DNA from: Cupriavidus sp. D384
GTDB lineage: Bacteria > Pseudomonadota > Gammaproteobacteria > Burkholderiales > Burkholderiaceae
Assembly: GCF_001652915.1 (NCBI RefSeq)
Contig: NZ_BBQI01000095.1
Span: 124,001 to 188,000, forward strand
DNA: 64,000 nucleotides
Reading direction: 5' to 3'
In this document: in pieces, positions 1 through 8,265 of the stretch
Layout of the letters: each line of letters starts with the position of its first letter
Position numbering within the stretch: position 1 is the first letter of the stretch
Made by a program: the position numbers and the translations under genes
The notes under the pieces: model-generated
Seen by the model: only the letters and a program-made list of their open reading frames with translations
What the model was told of the DNA's origin: nothing
The model's database searches: none

Positions 1-196
1 GCGTTCAGGTATGAAGGCAGGGCGTGAGCATTGGAGACGTTTTGCGTCGGTGCTGCGGAAGACATCGTTGGTTTCCGAGTGAAGGTGACACGGAGCATAT
101 CGGCGCCCCCTTTCCCGAATCCAATGCCGTTTGGTCATCCTCGCCAGCACGGTTATGCAAGACGCGCATAACGTTCACACGCCGCCCTGCCCCGCT
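1..196. other. Left-edge non-coding segment
   Basis: No convincing gene lies here. An ATG-initiated open frame beginning at base 24 has no recognisable protein features and runs into the antisense of the LysR gene. The segment is probably the 3' flank of the LysR gene plus flank of a gene outside the window. Confidence 0.4.
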
Positions 197-1153
197 TCAA
201 TCGGCCGTTGACGGGGCAACCAGCGCCGCCCAGACCTTGTCCACCAGCTGGCGCTTGCGCCTGATCTGGCTGCCGCGCCGTTCGCCGCTATCCGCCGGCC
301 GCTCGCGGTAAAGGCGGATTTCCATATCGATCGATTGCGGCAGGCCGCGCGCGGCCTCCGCCCGTACCAGGCGGCCGGCCGCCACGTCCTCGCGCACCGT
401 GCTCTCCGGCAAAAAGGCCATGCCGTGGCCCGCCAGCGCCATGACCTTGAGCGCCTCGGCCATATCGGTCTCGTAGCATTTGTCGAGCTTGAGGGCGTCG
501 GTGGACTCGGCCAGCAGCATATCCACCATGCGGCCCAGGAACGCATTGGGCGTGTAACTGAGGAATGGCACCGGCTTCTTGTCGGTGCCTGGCAGCCGGA
601 ACAGCGGGCGCCCCGTGGCATCGGGCACGCTGTATGGCGACAGCCGTTCCGTGCCAAGCACGAGCATGTCGTAGTGCGCCGGATCGAGCTGGATGGCCTG
701 GCGCGGGTGGTGGTAGACCATGACCAGGTCGCAACCGCCTTCCACCAGCATCAGCACCGCATCGTGGACGTTCAGCGCGCGCAACCGGCATGGCAGGGTG
801 CCCAGCTTGCGCTCCACGCCCTTGAGCCATTCCGGGAAGAACGTCAGCGACAGCGTGTGGGGTACCGCGAATTCCAGCACCTGGGCATTGGCCGAGCGCT
901 GGCCGCGCATCAGCGCCCGCGTTTCGCTGACCTGCGCCAGCATCGCCAGCGCCTGTTCGTAGAACACCTTGCCCGCCTCGGTCAGGCTGGTGGGATAGCT
1001 CGACCGATCGATCAGCTCGGTGCCCACCCAGGCCTCCAGCGACTGGATGCGCCGCGAGAACGCCGGTTGCGTGACATGCCGCAGTTCCGCCGAGCGCGAG
1101 AAGCTGTGCGTCTCGGCGAGGCTGACGAAGTCTTCAAGCCATTTGATTTCCAT
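197..1153 (-). CDS. LysR-family transcriptional regulator, HypT/YjiE-like
   Basis: A 318-residue LysR regulator. The N-terminal winged helix-turn-helix begins MEIKWLEDFVSLAETHSFSR and contains TQPAFSRRIQSLE, the classic LysR recognition region (about residues 18-50). The rest is a periplasmic-binding-protein-like effector domain. The start follows family convention: the frame stays open upstream for 37 codons, but those residues lack family character. The pattern (IKWLEDF, then QPAFSRRI, then NAFLGRMVDMLL and GHGMAFLPE) resembles E. coli HypT/YjiE, a hypochlorite-responsive regulator, from memory of that family. It is divergent from a thiol-dioxygenase-like gene across 190 bp, the usual arrangement for a LysR protein and its target. 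Family is certain; HypT orthology is inferred. Confidence 0.9.
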   Translation of the reverse strand: MEIKWLEDFVSLAETHSFSRSAELRHVTQPAFSRRIQSLEAWVGTELIDRSSYPTSLTEAGKVFYEQALAMLAQVSETRALMRGQRSANAQVLEFAVPHTLSLTFFPEWLKGVERKLGTLPCRLRALNVHDAVLMLVEGGCDLVMVYHHPRQAIQLDPAHYDMLVLGTERLSPYSVPDATGRPLFRLPGTDKKPVPFLSYTPNAFLGRMVDMLLAESTDALKLDKCYETDMAEALKVMALAGHGMAFLPESTVREDVAAGRLVRAEAARGLPQSIDMEIRLYRERPADSGERRGSQIRRKRQLVDKVWAALVAPSTAD

Positions 1154-1214
1154 GGCGCGGATTATCGCCTGCCAAAGCAATGCCCGGCGCAACCGGCAAA
1201 AAAATTCCCCAAAG

Positions 1215-1242
1215 TTGCGATTTATTGGAATCCATTTACAAT
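1215..1242 (+). promoter_or_regulatory. Candidate sigma70-type promoter for the cupin gene
   Basis: TTGCGA at 1215-1220 and TACAAT at 1237-1242 are separated by 16 bp in an AT-richer patch of the divergent LysR/cupin intergenic region. Spacing and hexamers fit a sigma70 promoter firing rightward. No transcript evidence is available. Confidence 0.35.
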
Positions 1243-1343
1243 CGAAGGCAATCTTGGACGACATTTCGCATGCTGGTGCTCAGGTCGCGCTTTTAAGATG
1301 AACGCTATTGCACATATCGCACATCAAGAAGAACGAGCCCGCC

Positions 1344-1886
1344 ATGGAAGCCGCATCCACTACCCGCTCAACGCCGTCCCCGCTGTCGTCGCTGGCATCG
1401 GGCATGGAAGCCACGCTGTCGCAGAACGCCCGCATGGTGGCCGCCCACGTGGAGGCCAGCCTGCCCGACGCCGATACCCTGCTGGCCAGCCTGCCGGCCG
1501 GCGCGCTGCAAGGCAGCCCCGACAACTACACGCGGCATCTGGTCTACGCCGATCCGTACGAGCGATTTTCGGTGATGGTGCTGGTCTGGCGGCCGGGCCA
1601 GCACAGCCCGGTGCACGGGCATCGCACCTGGTGCGCCTACCGGGTGTTGCGCGGCACGCTGTCCGAAAGGCATTACCGCTGGAATCCGGACAACCGCACG
1701 GCCATCCAGACGGGCGCCGTGACGCGCGAGGCGGGCGATACGTTCAGCGTGCCCGCCGGCCTGCAGCATATCCACGCGCTAGGGAACGGCAGCAATGCGG
1801 TGGCCGTGTCGCTGCATATCTACGGCGTGGACCAGGATCGCATTGCCACCGGCGTGAACCTGCTGGTGGATACCATCGTCAGCTGA
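1344..1886 (+). CDS. Cysteine/3-mercaptopropionate dioxygenase-like cupin
   Basis: A 180-residue small cupin of the thiol dioxygenase family, which oxidises a thiol substrate (cysteine or 3-mercaptopropionate) to a sulfinate using non-heme iron. The iron ligands are visible as H91 and H93 in PVHGHRTW and H144 in QHIHALG. The second-shell Ser-His-Tyr triad is present in SLHIYG (S156, H158, Y160). A Cys (C97) sits close to, but not clearly at, the position of the CDO crosslinking cysteine. ATG 1344 follows a purine-rich AAGAAGAACGAG; an upstream ATG at 1308 is possible. The gene lies between a divergent HypT-like regulator and a downstream Lrp regulator, suggesting control by oxidant or sulfur amino acid status. 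Substrate is not determined by sequence. Confidence 0.8.
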   Translation: MEAASTTRSTPSPLSSLASGMEATLSQNARMVAAHVEASLPDADTLLASLPAGALQGSPDNYTRHLVYADPYERFSVMVLVWRPGQHSPVHGHRTWCAYRVLRGTLSERHYRWNPDNRTAIQTGAVTREAGDTFSVPAGLQHIHALGNGSNAVAVSLHIYGVDQDRIATGVNLLVDTIVS

Positions 1887-1947
1887 CATCCGCCCTGCCG
1901 GGGTGGCCGCCGGCTGGCGCCAACCACCCTTTCCGGACCTGACACCG

Positions 1948-2406
1948 ATGGACCGCTATGACCGCCAGATCCTGGGCATCCTGCAGGAAGATGCCTCCGT
2001 ACCCGTTGCCGACATCGGCGAGCGCGTCGGCCTGACCTCCACGCCCTGCTGGCGCCGCGTGCAGAAGCTGGAAGAATCCGGCGTGATCCGCAAGCGCGTG
2101 GCGCTACTCGACGCCGCGAAGCTCAATGTGGGCGTAACCGTCTTCGTTTCCGTCCGCACCAGCCAGCACAACGCGAAATGGCTGAAGACGTTCCACGACC
2201 TCGTGGCGTCGATTCCGGAGGTCACCGAGTTCTACCGCATGGCCGGCGACATCGACTACCTGCTGCGTGTGGTGGTGCCCGATATCGCCGCCTACGACGC
2301 CGTGTACAAGAAGCTGATCCAGGGCGCGGAACTGGCCGATGTCAGTTCCAGCTTCGCCATGGAGCAGATCAAGTACACGACGGCGCTGCCGCTGGACTAT
2401 GCCTAG
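1948..2406 (+). CDS. Lrp/AsnC-family transcriptional regulator
   Basis: A 152-residue Lrp/AsnC protein. The N-terminal helix-turn-helix reads DRYDRQILGILQEDASVPVA followed by STPCWRRVQKLEESGVI (about residues 1-45). The C-terminal RAM ligand domain contains TEFYRMAGDIDYLLRVVVPD and a terminal strand ending YTTALPLDYA. The open frame extends 15 codons upstream of ATG 1948, but the Lrp start is standard here. It lies 61 bp downstream of the cupin on the same strand and may be co-transcribed. A role in sensing an amino acid such as cysteine is inference from that neighbourhood. Confidence 0.92.
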   Translation: MDRYDRQILGILQEDASVPVADIGERVGLTSTPCWRRVQKLEESGVIRKRVALLDAAKLNVGVTVFVSVRTSQHNAKWLKTFHDLVASIPEVTEFYRMAGDIDYLLRVVVPDIAAYDAVYKKLIQGAELADVSSSFAMEQIKYTTALPLDYA

Positions 2407-2418
2407 CGTTGCCTTGCG

Positions 2419-3195
2419 TTACTGCTGACTCGGCTGAGTCGGCTGATTCGCCTGGTGCACGATGTCGACACCGAGCCGGAATGTGCCGATCTTTGGCTGC
2501 TTCGGCAGATCGGTGCCCATTGCATCGATCACCAGGCGCGTGCCTGGCTTGGTCCGGTATCGCGCGCCGGACTTGAGCCCGGGATTGTCCGCCGGGTCGT
2601 ACCACACCACCAGCGTGCCGCGACCGACATGCCCGCCGCTAGCCTCCAGCGGCCCCAGGTCGCCCCCCTGCCCCGAGCCTGTGACATTGCGTTGCGCACG
2701 CAGCCACAACGGAAAGACACGCCCCCCATTTCCATTGCCCTCTACGCTCGCCAGCACCTTGAGCGAGGTGTAACCATCCTGTGGGAATGCGACAACCTGC
2801 CTGCGCTGCGTTCCCTTCGCGACGAACTGCACGCGCGTGTCTCGCCACGGTGCCTCGGCGGTGTAGGTGAAGACCGTGGGCTGCGCGGCCGCGTTGGCGG
2901 CAACGACCACGTTCAGATCGTCCAGGGTGTTGTCGCCGATCTTGTACCACCGCCGGTCATCGTTCCCGGGGCGCTGCCCCGATTCGGCATGAACGTCGTT
3001 GGCCCAGATGTACTTGCCGTAGTACACACAGCTTCCCACCGGGTATTCGCTGTTCGGCAGCCACCGCTCCATGGCGCTGCAATCCCCGGGTTTCTCCGGC
3101 GTGCCTGCCATGGCATTCGTGGCGGACGGCAGGAGCAGCACCAGCGCTGCAGACAACGCTGTCGCGCGTCTTGAAGTCAGGCCTTTCCTTAGCAT
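2419..3195 (-). CDS. Secreted protein of unknown function with chitin-binding-like motif
   Basis: A 258-residue protein with a classic signal peptide: basic MLRKGLTSRR, hydrophobic core SAALVLLL, and a small-residue cleavage zone near residue 29. Residues about 45-86 contain W-P-N-S-E-Y-P-V-G-S-C-V-Y-Y-G-K-Y-I-W-A, then GQRPGNDDRRWYKIG. This spacing of Trp/Tyr around V-Y-x-G-K-x-[YW] recalls the CBM5/12 carbohydrate-binding fold. The remaining ~170 residues are beta-rich and unrecognised. No catalytic domain is apparent. It is convergent with the Lrp gene, with only 12 bp between stops. Export is well supported; carbohydrate binding is inference. Confidence 0.75.
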   Translation of the reverse strand: MLRKGLTSRRATALSAALVLLLPSATNAMAGTPEKPGDCSAMERWLPNSEYPVGSCVYYGKYIWANDVHAESGQRPGNDDRRWYKIGDNTLDDLNVVVAANAAAQPTVFTYTAEAPWRDTRVQFVAKGTQRRQVVAFPQDGYTSLKVLASVEGNGNGGRVFPLWLRAQRNVTGSGQGGDLGPLEASGGHVGRGTLVVWYDPADNPGLKSGARYRTKPGTRLVIDAMGTDLPKQPKIGTFRLGVDIVHQANQPTQPSQQ

Positions 3196-3365
3196 GGTTG
3201 AACCACCTTGAGTCTTGAGTTGATGGACAGCCAGGGCAGGTCACCCCGGCGTCCAGAACTCTAGGTATCGGTCCATTCGCCAACAATCGCCATTCGTCCA
3301 AAGTCGGTGGTGCCATGACCGTCACCGGGGAGCGAAGGCAGGCATCCCGGTCCGCCGAAATGCGT

Positions 3366-4139
3366 TCAGCCCCGATGCGCCCAGCCCGTCATCCGCTTTT
3401 CCAGCACGGCGAACAGTTCGTACATGACCATCGCCATCACGGCGATCACCACCAGGCCGGCAAACGCCAGCGGCATCTTCATGGCCGAGCCGGCCGATAC
3501 CAGCAGATAGCCGATGCCTTCGTTGGCGGCGTTCATCTCGGACACCGTGGTGCCCACGAACGCCAGCGTGATGGCAACCTTCAGCGACGCGAAGAAGAAC
3601 GGCAGCGCACGCGGCAGGCCCACCTTGAGCAGCACGTCGCGACGTTTGGCGCCCAGCACACGTAGTACATCCTCCAATTCGGGTTCCAGCGTAGCCAGTC
3701 CCGTGGCAATGTTGACCATGATCGGGAAGAACGAGATCAGGAACGCGGTCAGGATGGCCGGGCCGGCGCCCAGGCCGAACCACACCACCAGAATCGGCAC
3801 GAAGGCCGCCTTGGGCAGCGCGTTGAACGCCGTCATCAGCGGATAGGTGGCCGCGTACGCCAGGCGCGACGACCCCATCAGCATGCCCAGCACCACGCCC
3901 ACCACGATCGCCACGCCAAAGCCCACCATGGTGGTCCAGAACGTGCGCCATGCATGCCCGGCAATGACGCCGCCGTATTCCACCATCGACGCCACGATCG
4001 ACGACGGGCTGGGCAGGATGAAGTCGGACACGTCGAAGACCAGGCACGCGCCCTGCCACAACAGCAGGCACGCGCCAAGCAGGATCCAGGGGGCGACGCG
4101 CTGCACGCGCTTCGCCTGGAGAGAGGACATCGTCGTCAT
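3366..4139 (-). CDS. ABC importer permease (SsuC/TauC/ThiX type)
   Basis: A 257-residue inner-membrane permease of the BPD-transporter type-1 family with about six membrane segments, for example WILLGACLLLWQGACLVF near the N-terminus and VVIAVMAMVMYELFAVL near the C-terminus. The cytoplasmic EAA loop that docks with the ATPase is visible as ELEDVLRVLGAKRRDVLLK. It begins 2 bp after the ATPase gene and is the last gene of the SBP-ATPase-permease operon. Substrate cannot be read from sequence; aromatic or aliphatic sulfonates, or thiamine-precursor-like molecules, are typical for the family. Confidence 0.9.
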   Translation of the reverse strand: MTTMSSLQAKRVQRVAPWILLGACLLLWQGACLVFDVSDFILPSPSSIVASMVEYGGVIAGHAWRTFWTTMVGFGVAIVVGVVLGMLMGSSRLAYAATYPLMTAFNALPKAAFVPILVVWFGLGAGPAILTAFLISFFPIMVNIATGLATLEPELEDVLRVLGAKRRDVLLKVGLPRALPFFFASLKVAITLAFVGTTVSEMNAANEGIGYLLVSAGSAMKMPLAFAGLVVIAVMAMVMYELFAVLEKRMTGWAHRG

Positions 4140-4141
4140 GT

Positions 4142-5032
4142 TCAGTGCCGTCCCGTGTTGTCAGGTTGGGTGCCCGGCGGATTGCCGGGCTTGTGGCCGA
4201 TCTTCTCGCGCAGCTCGTGTACGCGCTCGGCAAACGGTTCGGTATAGGTAATGTCAAGCGGCCGCGGGCGTGGCAGGTCGATCTCGCGACGCAGCACGAT
4301 CCGACCCGGGCGCGCGCTCATCACGTAGACGGTATCGGCCAGGAACACCGCCTCGCGCAGGTCGTGCGTGACCAGGATCACGTTGAAGCGCTGTGCCTGC
4401 CAGAGGTCGCGCAGCACGCACCACAGTTCCTCGCGCGTGAAGGCGTCGAGCGCGCCAAACGGCTCGTCCAGCAGCAGCATGCGCGGCTCGTGGATCAGCG
4501 CGCGGCAGATCGACGCCCGCTGCTGCATGCCCCCCGACAGCTGCCACGGATACTTGTCCTCGTAGCCGGACAGGCCCACGGTCTTCAGCAGCGCGCGGGC
4601 GCGTTCCACATATTCGCCACGCTTCTTGCGCATGGTCGACCGGTACGGCTCGACGATCTCCAGCGGCAGCATCACGTTGTCGAGCGTGGTGCGCCACGGC
4701 AGCAGCGTCGGCGCCTGGAAGGCCATGCCCACCTGCTTGAGCGGCCCCGTGACCTTGGCGCCGTTGATGCTGACCACGCCACGCGTGGCCGGGCGCAGCC
4801 CCGTTGCCAGCTTCATGAACGTGGACTTGCCGCAGCCAGACGGCCCGACGATGGCGATGAACTCGCCCTCGCGCGCCTGCAGCGAGATATCCTCGACCGC
4901 GAATTCGCCGCGGCGTGCCAGTTCGTCGTCGTAAGCCAGCCAGACGCGGTTGAAGTCGACGAACGGCTGCGCCGTCCTCTCACCCGCCGGCGCGCCGCCC
5001 GAGGCGGGCATCAGAGCTTCGCGTGCCATCAT
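4142..5032 (-). CDS. ABC importer ATPase (SsuB/TauB type)
   Basis: A 296-residue cytoplasmic ATPase energising the importer. Walker A is GPSGCGKST (residues 63-71), the Q-loop is MAFQAPTLLPW, the signature is LSGGMQQR, Walker B is MLLLDEPFGALD, and the H-loop is VTHD. The N-terminal ~25 residues are a poorly conserved extension rich in Ala/Gly. The gene starts with tandem ATGs at 5032 and 5029, overlapping the stop of the upstream binding-protein gene, which indicates translational coupling. Confidence 0.93.
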   Translation of the reverse strand: MMAREALMPASGGAPAGERTAQPFVDFNRVWLAYDDELARRGEFAVEDISLQAREGEFIAIVGPSGCGKSTFMKLATGLRPATRGVVSINGAKVTGPLKQVGMAFQAPTLLPWRTTLDNVMLPLEIVEPYRSTMRKKRGEYVERARALLKTVGLSGYEDKYPWQLSGGMQQRASICRALIHEPRMLLLDEPFGALDAFTREELWCVLRDLWQAQRFNVILVTHDLREAVFLADTVYVMSARPGRIVLRREIDLPRPRPLDITYTEPFAERVHELREKIGHKPGNPPGTQPDNTGRH

Positions 5033-6087
5033 CGCAGTACGTCCAGTTCGGCAGCCGACGGCAGGTAGGCATCGGTCCAGAGCGCATCGGGGTTGATGCG
5101 GCCCTTGGTGGCAAAGGCGTCGGCCACCTGCGAGGCCATCAGCGACAGGCGCGGCTTGCTGACGCGGCCGAAGCCTTCGGCCTTGGCGTCGGGCGACTTC
5201 ACCACGCTGTCCAGCGCGATCCTCAGGCGACGGACTTCGAGCTTCTCGTCGATGATCCCGTCGCGCGCCTTGACGGCCTTGACACCGTCTTCCGGTCGCG
5301 CGATCACATCCTTGGCCGACTTCGCAAACGCTCGCAGGAAGGCCTTCACGGCTTCGGGGTTGCTCTTCAGGAACTGCTCGGACGCGATGATCGCGTTGCC
5401 GTAGAGCTTCACGCCGTACTGCGGGTATGGCAGCACCACGATGTCCTCATCCTTCACGCCACGCGCGTTCAGGTTCAGGATCGACGTGAAAGAGAAGCCC
5501 GTGATGGCGTCGAGGTCGCCGCGCGCCAGCATGGTTTCGCGCAGCGTGGGGTCCATCGCCTGCCAGTTGAACGCCCCGGCCTGCAGTCCGTTGGCCTTGG
5601 CAAAGATCGGGAAGGCGCGGCGGCCGGCGTCGAACACCGGGGCGCCAAGCTTCTTGCCGGCCAGGTCCTTCGGCGACTTGATGCCCGACTTCTTCAGCGC
5701 CAGCACGGCGGCCGGCGTGTTGTTGTAGACCATCATCACGGCCACGGGCCGGTTTTTCGCGTCGGGATTGTTGCCGTAGAACTCCATCACCGACGCCAGG
5801 TCGGCAAAGCCCATGTCATACGTGCCCGAGGCCACGCGGTTGACCACGTTGCCCGACCCGTTGCCGGCGTCGATTGCCACGTCGAGCTTCTCGGCCTTGT
5901 AGTAGCCCTTCTGCTCGCCGAGCAGGAACAGGGCGGACGGGCCTTCGAAGCGCCAGTCGAGCTGGAAGCGGATCTTCGTGGCGGTCTGCGCCTGCGCGGT
6001 GCCTGCGCAGAGTGTCGACAGCACCATCGTGGTGCCCAACGCGGTGCACAGCTTCAGCAAATGACGGCGCACGGGGGATTGCGGCAT
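5029..6087 (-). CDS. NMT1/ThiY-like ABC substrate-binding protein
   Basis: A 352-residue periplasmic binding protein. The start at 6087 is chosen because GGAGAAGG lies just upstream and the reading MPQSPVRRHLLKLCTALGTT gives a proper signal peptide ending ...GTAQA near residue 33. The upstream frame from 6132 would spoil it. The mature protein begins TKIRFQLDWRFEGPSALFLL, typical of the NMT1/THI5-like (SsuA/ThiY) fold, followed by EKLDVAIDAGNGSG and GTYDMGFADLASVMEF. It is the first gene of a three-gene operon with its ATPase and permease. No biosynthetic or catabolic neighbour reveals the ligand. Confidence 0.9.
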   Translation of the reverse strand: MPQSPVRRHLLKLCTALGTTMVLSTLCAGTAQAQTATKIRFQLDWRFEGPSALFLLGEQKGYYKAEKLDVAIDAGNGSGNVVNRVASGTYDMGFADLASVMEFYGNNPDAKNRPVAVMMVYNNTPAAVLALKKSGIKSPKDLAGKKLGAPVFDAGRRAFPIFAKANGLQAGAFNWQAMDPTLRETMLARGDLDAITGFSFTSILNLNARGVKDEDIVVLPYPQYGVKLYGNAIIASEQFLKSNPEAVKAFLRAFAKSAKDVIARPEDGVKAVKARDGIIDEKLEVRRLRIALDSVVKSPDAKAEGFGRVSKPRLSLMASQVADAFATKGRINPDALWTDAYLPSAAELDVLR

Positions 6088-6219
6088 GAACCTTCTCCAG
6101 TAGTTGATCTCTCTGGAGGGGGCTTTTCGCAAGGGACGTGCCAGCTTTTCACGGCACCGTCATGCCCCGGCACGAAGCCTGCGCGCGGTGCATTGACGAA
6201 CCATGATTGTGCGCGGCCC

Positions 6220-6257
6220 GCTGTCGGCATGCGTTGCCGACAGCCATTGTCGACAAT
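6220..6257. repeat. Tandem inverted repeats in the importer/exporter intergenic gap
   Basis: A perfect 9-bp inverted repeat GCTGTCGGC (6220-6228) and GCCGACAGC (6236-6244) with a 7-nt loop is followed at once by a 12-bp palindrome ATTGTCGACAAT (6246-6257). The pair lies just past the stop of the Atm1-type exporter and upstream of the importer operon. There is no U-tract, so it may be a factor-assisted terminator, an operator, or both. Confidence 0.5.
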
Positions 6258-6259
6258 CG

Positions 6260-8152
6260 TCAGGCGTCCTGCGTGGCGTCGCCGACCTCGATGTCGCGGG
6301 CGTCGGCGTCGGGCGTGCCCTGCGCGGCATTGCGGGCCTGGATCTGCCACATCTCGGCATAGCGGCCGTTGGCGCGCATCAGGTCGGCATGGGTGCCGCG
6401 CTCGACGATGCGGCCGTGGTCCATCACCAGGATCTGGTCGGCGTGGACGACCGTGGACAGCCGGTGCGCGATCAGCAGCGTGGTGCGGTTCTGGGCCAGC
6501 CGCATCAGTTCGGCCTGGATGGCCTGCTCGGTGCGCGAGTCCAGCGCCGAGGTGGCCTCGTCGAACACCAGGATCGGCGGATTCTTCAGCAGCGTGCGGG
6601 CAATGGCCACGCGCTGCTTCTCGCCGCCCGACAGCTTCAGGCCCCGCTCGCCCACCGGCGTGTCGTAGCCCTGCGGCAGTTCGCGGATGAAATGGTCGAT
6701 CTGGGCGGCCTGCGCGGCGGCGATGACTTCCTCGCGCGAGGCCTCGGGCCGCCCGTAGGCGATGTTGTAGTAGATGCTGTCGTTGAACAGCACCGTGTCC
6801 TGCGGCACGATCCCGATCGACGCGCGCAGCGTCGACTGGCGCACGCGGCGGATATCCTGGCCGTCCACCTCGATGTCGCCCTGCGTCACATCGTAGAAAC
6901 GGAACAGCAGCCGGGCCAGCGTGGACTTGCCCGATCCGCTGTGGCCGACCACGGCCGTGGTGGTGCCGGCGGCAATCGTGAAATCCACATCTTGCAGGAT
7001 CACGCGATTCGATTCGTAGCCAAAGCCGACGTGCCGGAACCGCACCTCGGCGCCGTTGACGCGCAGCGCCGGGGCGTCGGGATTGTCGGCCACCTCCTGG
7101 TTGGTGCCCAGCAGGACGAACATGCGATCCATGTCGGTGGTGGCCTGCTTGATCTCGCGGTAGATCACGCCCAGGAAATTGAGCGGGATGTAGAGCTGGA
7201 TCATCAGCGTGTTGACCAGCACCAAATCGCCCAGCGTAAGCTTGCCCGCCGCCACGCCCACCGTGGCGCGCCACAGGATCAGGATCAGGCCCGTGGCGAT
7301 GATCGCCTGCTGGCCGAAGTTCAGGAACGACAGCGAGTTCTGCGAGCGGATGGCCGCGGTGCGGTAGGTGCGCAGGTTCTCGTCGTAGCGGCGCGCCTCG
7401 TATTCCTCGTTGCCGAAGTACTTGACCGTCTCGAAGTTCAGCAGCGAGTCGATGGCCTTCTGGTTGGCGCGCGAATCCAGCTCGTTCATCTTGCGCCGGA
7501 AGTGCGTGCGCCACTCGGTCACGACGATCGTGAACGTGATGTAGCCCACCAGCGCGCACAACGTGATGGCCGCGAACCAGATGTCGTAATGCAGGAAAAA
7601 GAAGCCGATGACCAGCGACATCTCCACCAGCGTCGGCAGGATGCTGTACAGCGAGTACGAGATCAGCGACTGGATGCCACGGGTGCCGCGCTCGATGTCG
7701 CGGCTCATGCCGCCGGTCTGCCGGTCCAGGTGGAACCGCAGCGACAGCGCATGGAGGTGGCGGAAGACCTGCAGGGCGATCTCCCGCACCGCGCTTTGCG
7801 TCACCTTCGAAAAGAGGATCTCACGCAACTCGGTGAACAGCGAGCCCGACAGTCTCAGCACGCCGTAGGCGATGATCAGGCCCACCGGCACCACCAGCAG
7901 CGCCGTGGCGTCGCCGGGCTTGATGTCCATGGCGTCGACAAGCTTCTTCATCAGCACCGGCACGCCCAGGTTGGCCACCTTGGCGGCCACCAGGCAGGTC
8001 AGCGCCAGCATCACGCGCCACTTGTAGTGCCAGACGTAGGGCAGCAGGTTGCGGACGGTCTGCCAGTCGCTGCGGGGCGCACCGGCGCTCTTGAACAATG
8101 CATTGGCCGGCTCCGTGGGGGCGGGCTCGGCGGTCGTGGAATAGCGGCGCAT
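6260..8152 (-). CDS. Atm1/HMT1-type ABC exporter (fused membrane and ATPase domains)
   Basis: A 630-residue half-transporter. Residues about 35-345 form a six-helix ABC exporter membrane domain, including FRHLHALSLRFHLDRQTGG and NELDSRANQKAIDSLLNFE, sequences characteristic of the mitochondrial Atm1 / bacterial Atm1 class. Residues about 375-610 are the nucleotide-binding domain: Walker A GHSGSGKST, signature LSGGEKQR, Walker B ILVFDEATSALD, H-loop IAHR. Family members export glutathione-conjugated metals or persulfides; that activity here is inferred. The gene is divergent from a thioesterase across ~110 bp. Confidence 0.92.
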   Translation of the reverse strand: MRRYSTTAEPAPTEPANALFKSAGAPRSDWQTVRNLLPYVWHYKWRVMLALTCLVAAKVANLGVPVLMKKLVDAMDIKPGDATALLVVPVGLIIAYGVLRLSGSLFTELREILFSKVTQSAVREIALQVFRHLHALSLRFHLDRQTGGMSRDIERGTRGIQSLISYSLYSILPTLVEMSLVIGFFFLHYDIWFAAITLCALVGYITFTIVVTEWRTHFRRKMNELDSRANQKAIDSLLNFETVKYFGNEEYEARRYDENLRTYRTAAIRSQNSLSFLNFGQQAIIATGLILILWRATVGVAAGKLTLGDLVLVNTLMIQLYIPLNFLGVIYREIKQATTDMDRMFVLLGTNQEVADNPDAPALRVNGAEVRFRHVGFGYESNRVILQDVDFTIAAGTTTAVVGHSGSGKSTLARLLFRFYDVTQGDIEVDGQDIRRVRQSTLRASIGIVPQDTVLFNDSIYYNIAYGRPEASREEVIAAAQAAQIDHFIRELPQGYDTPVGERGLKLSGGEKQRVAIARTLLKNPPILVFDEATSALDSRTEQAIQAELMRLAQNRTTLLIAHRLSTVVHADQILVMDHGRIVERGTHADLMRANGRYAEMWQIQARNAAQGTPDADARDIEVGDATQDA

Positions 8153-8265
8153 ACGTTAGAATTCGTGCCAATGCCGCGATTGTCGCAGAGATCGCCAGGT
8201 CCGGCAGACCACCGCCTTGATGCCTTATGAATTCCCCGTATTTTCCGCTCTCATCGATCGCCGAC

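Noticed and set aside
24..311. 95-codon frame at the left edge
   Set aside because: Ser/Arg-rich, no recognisable motif, overlaps the LysR 3' end antisense.
6203..8230. A 675-codon open frame opposite the Atm1-type exporter
   Set aside because: Same shadow composition and complete overlap with a gene having full ABC exporter motifs.
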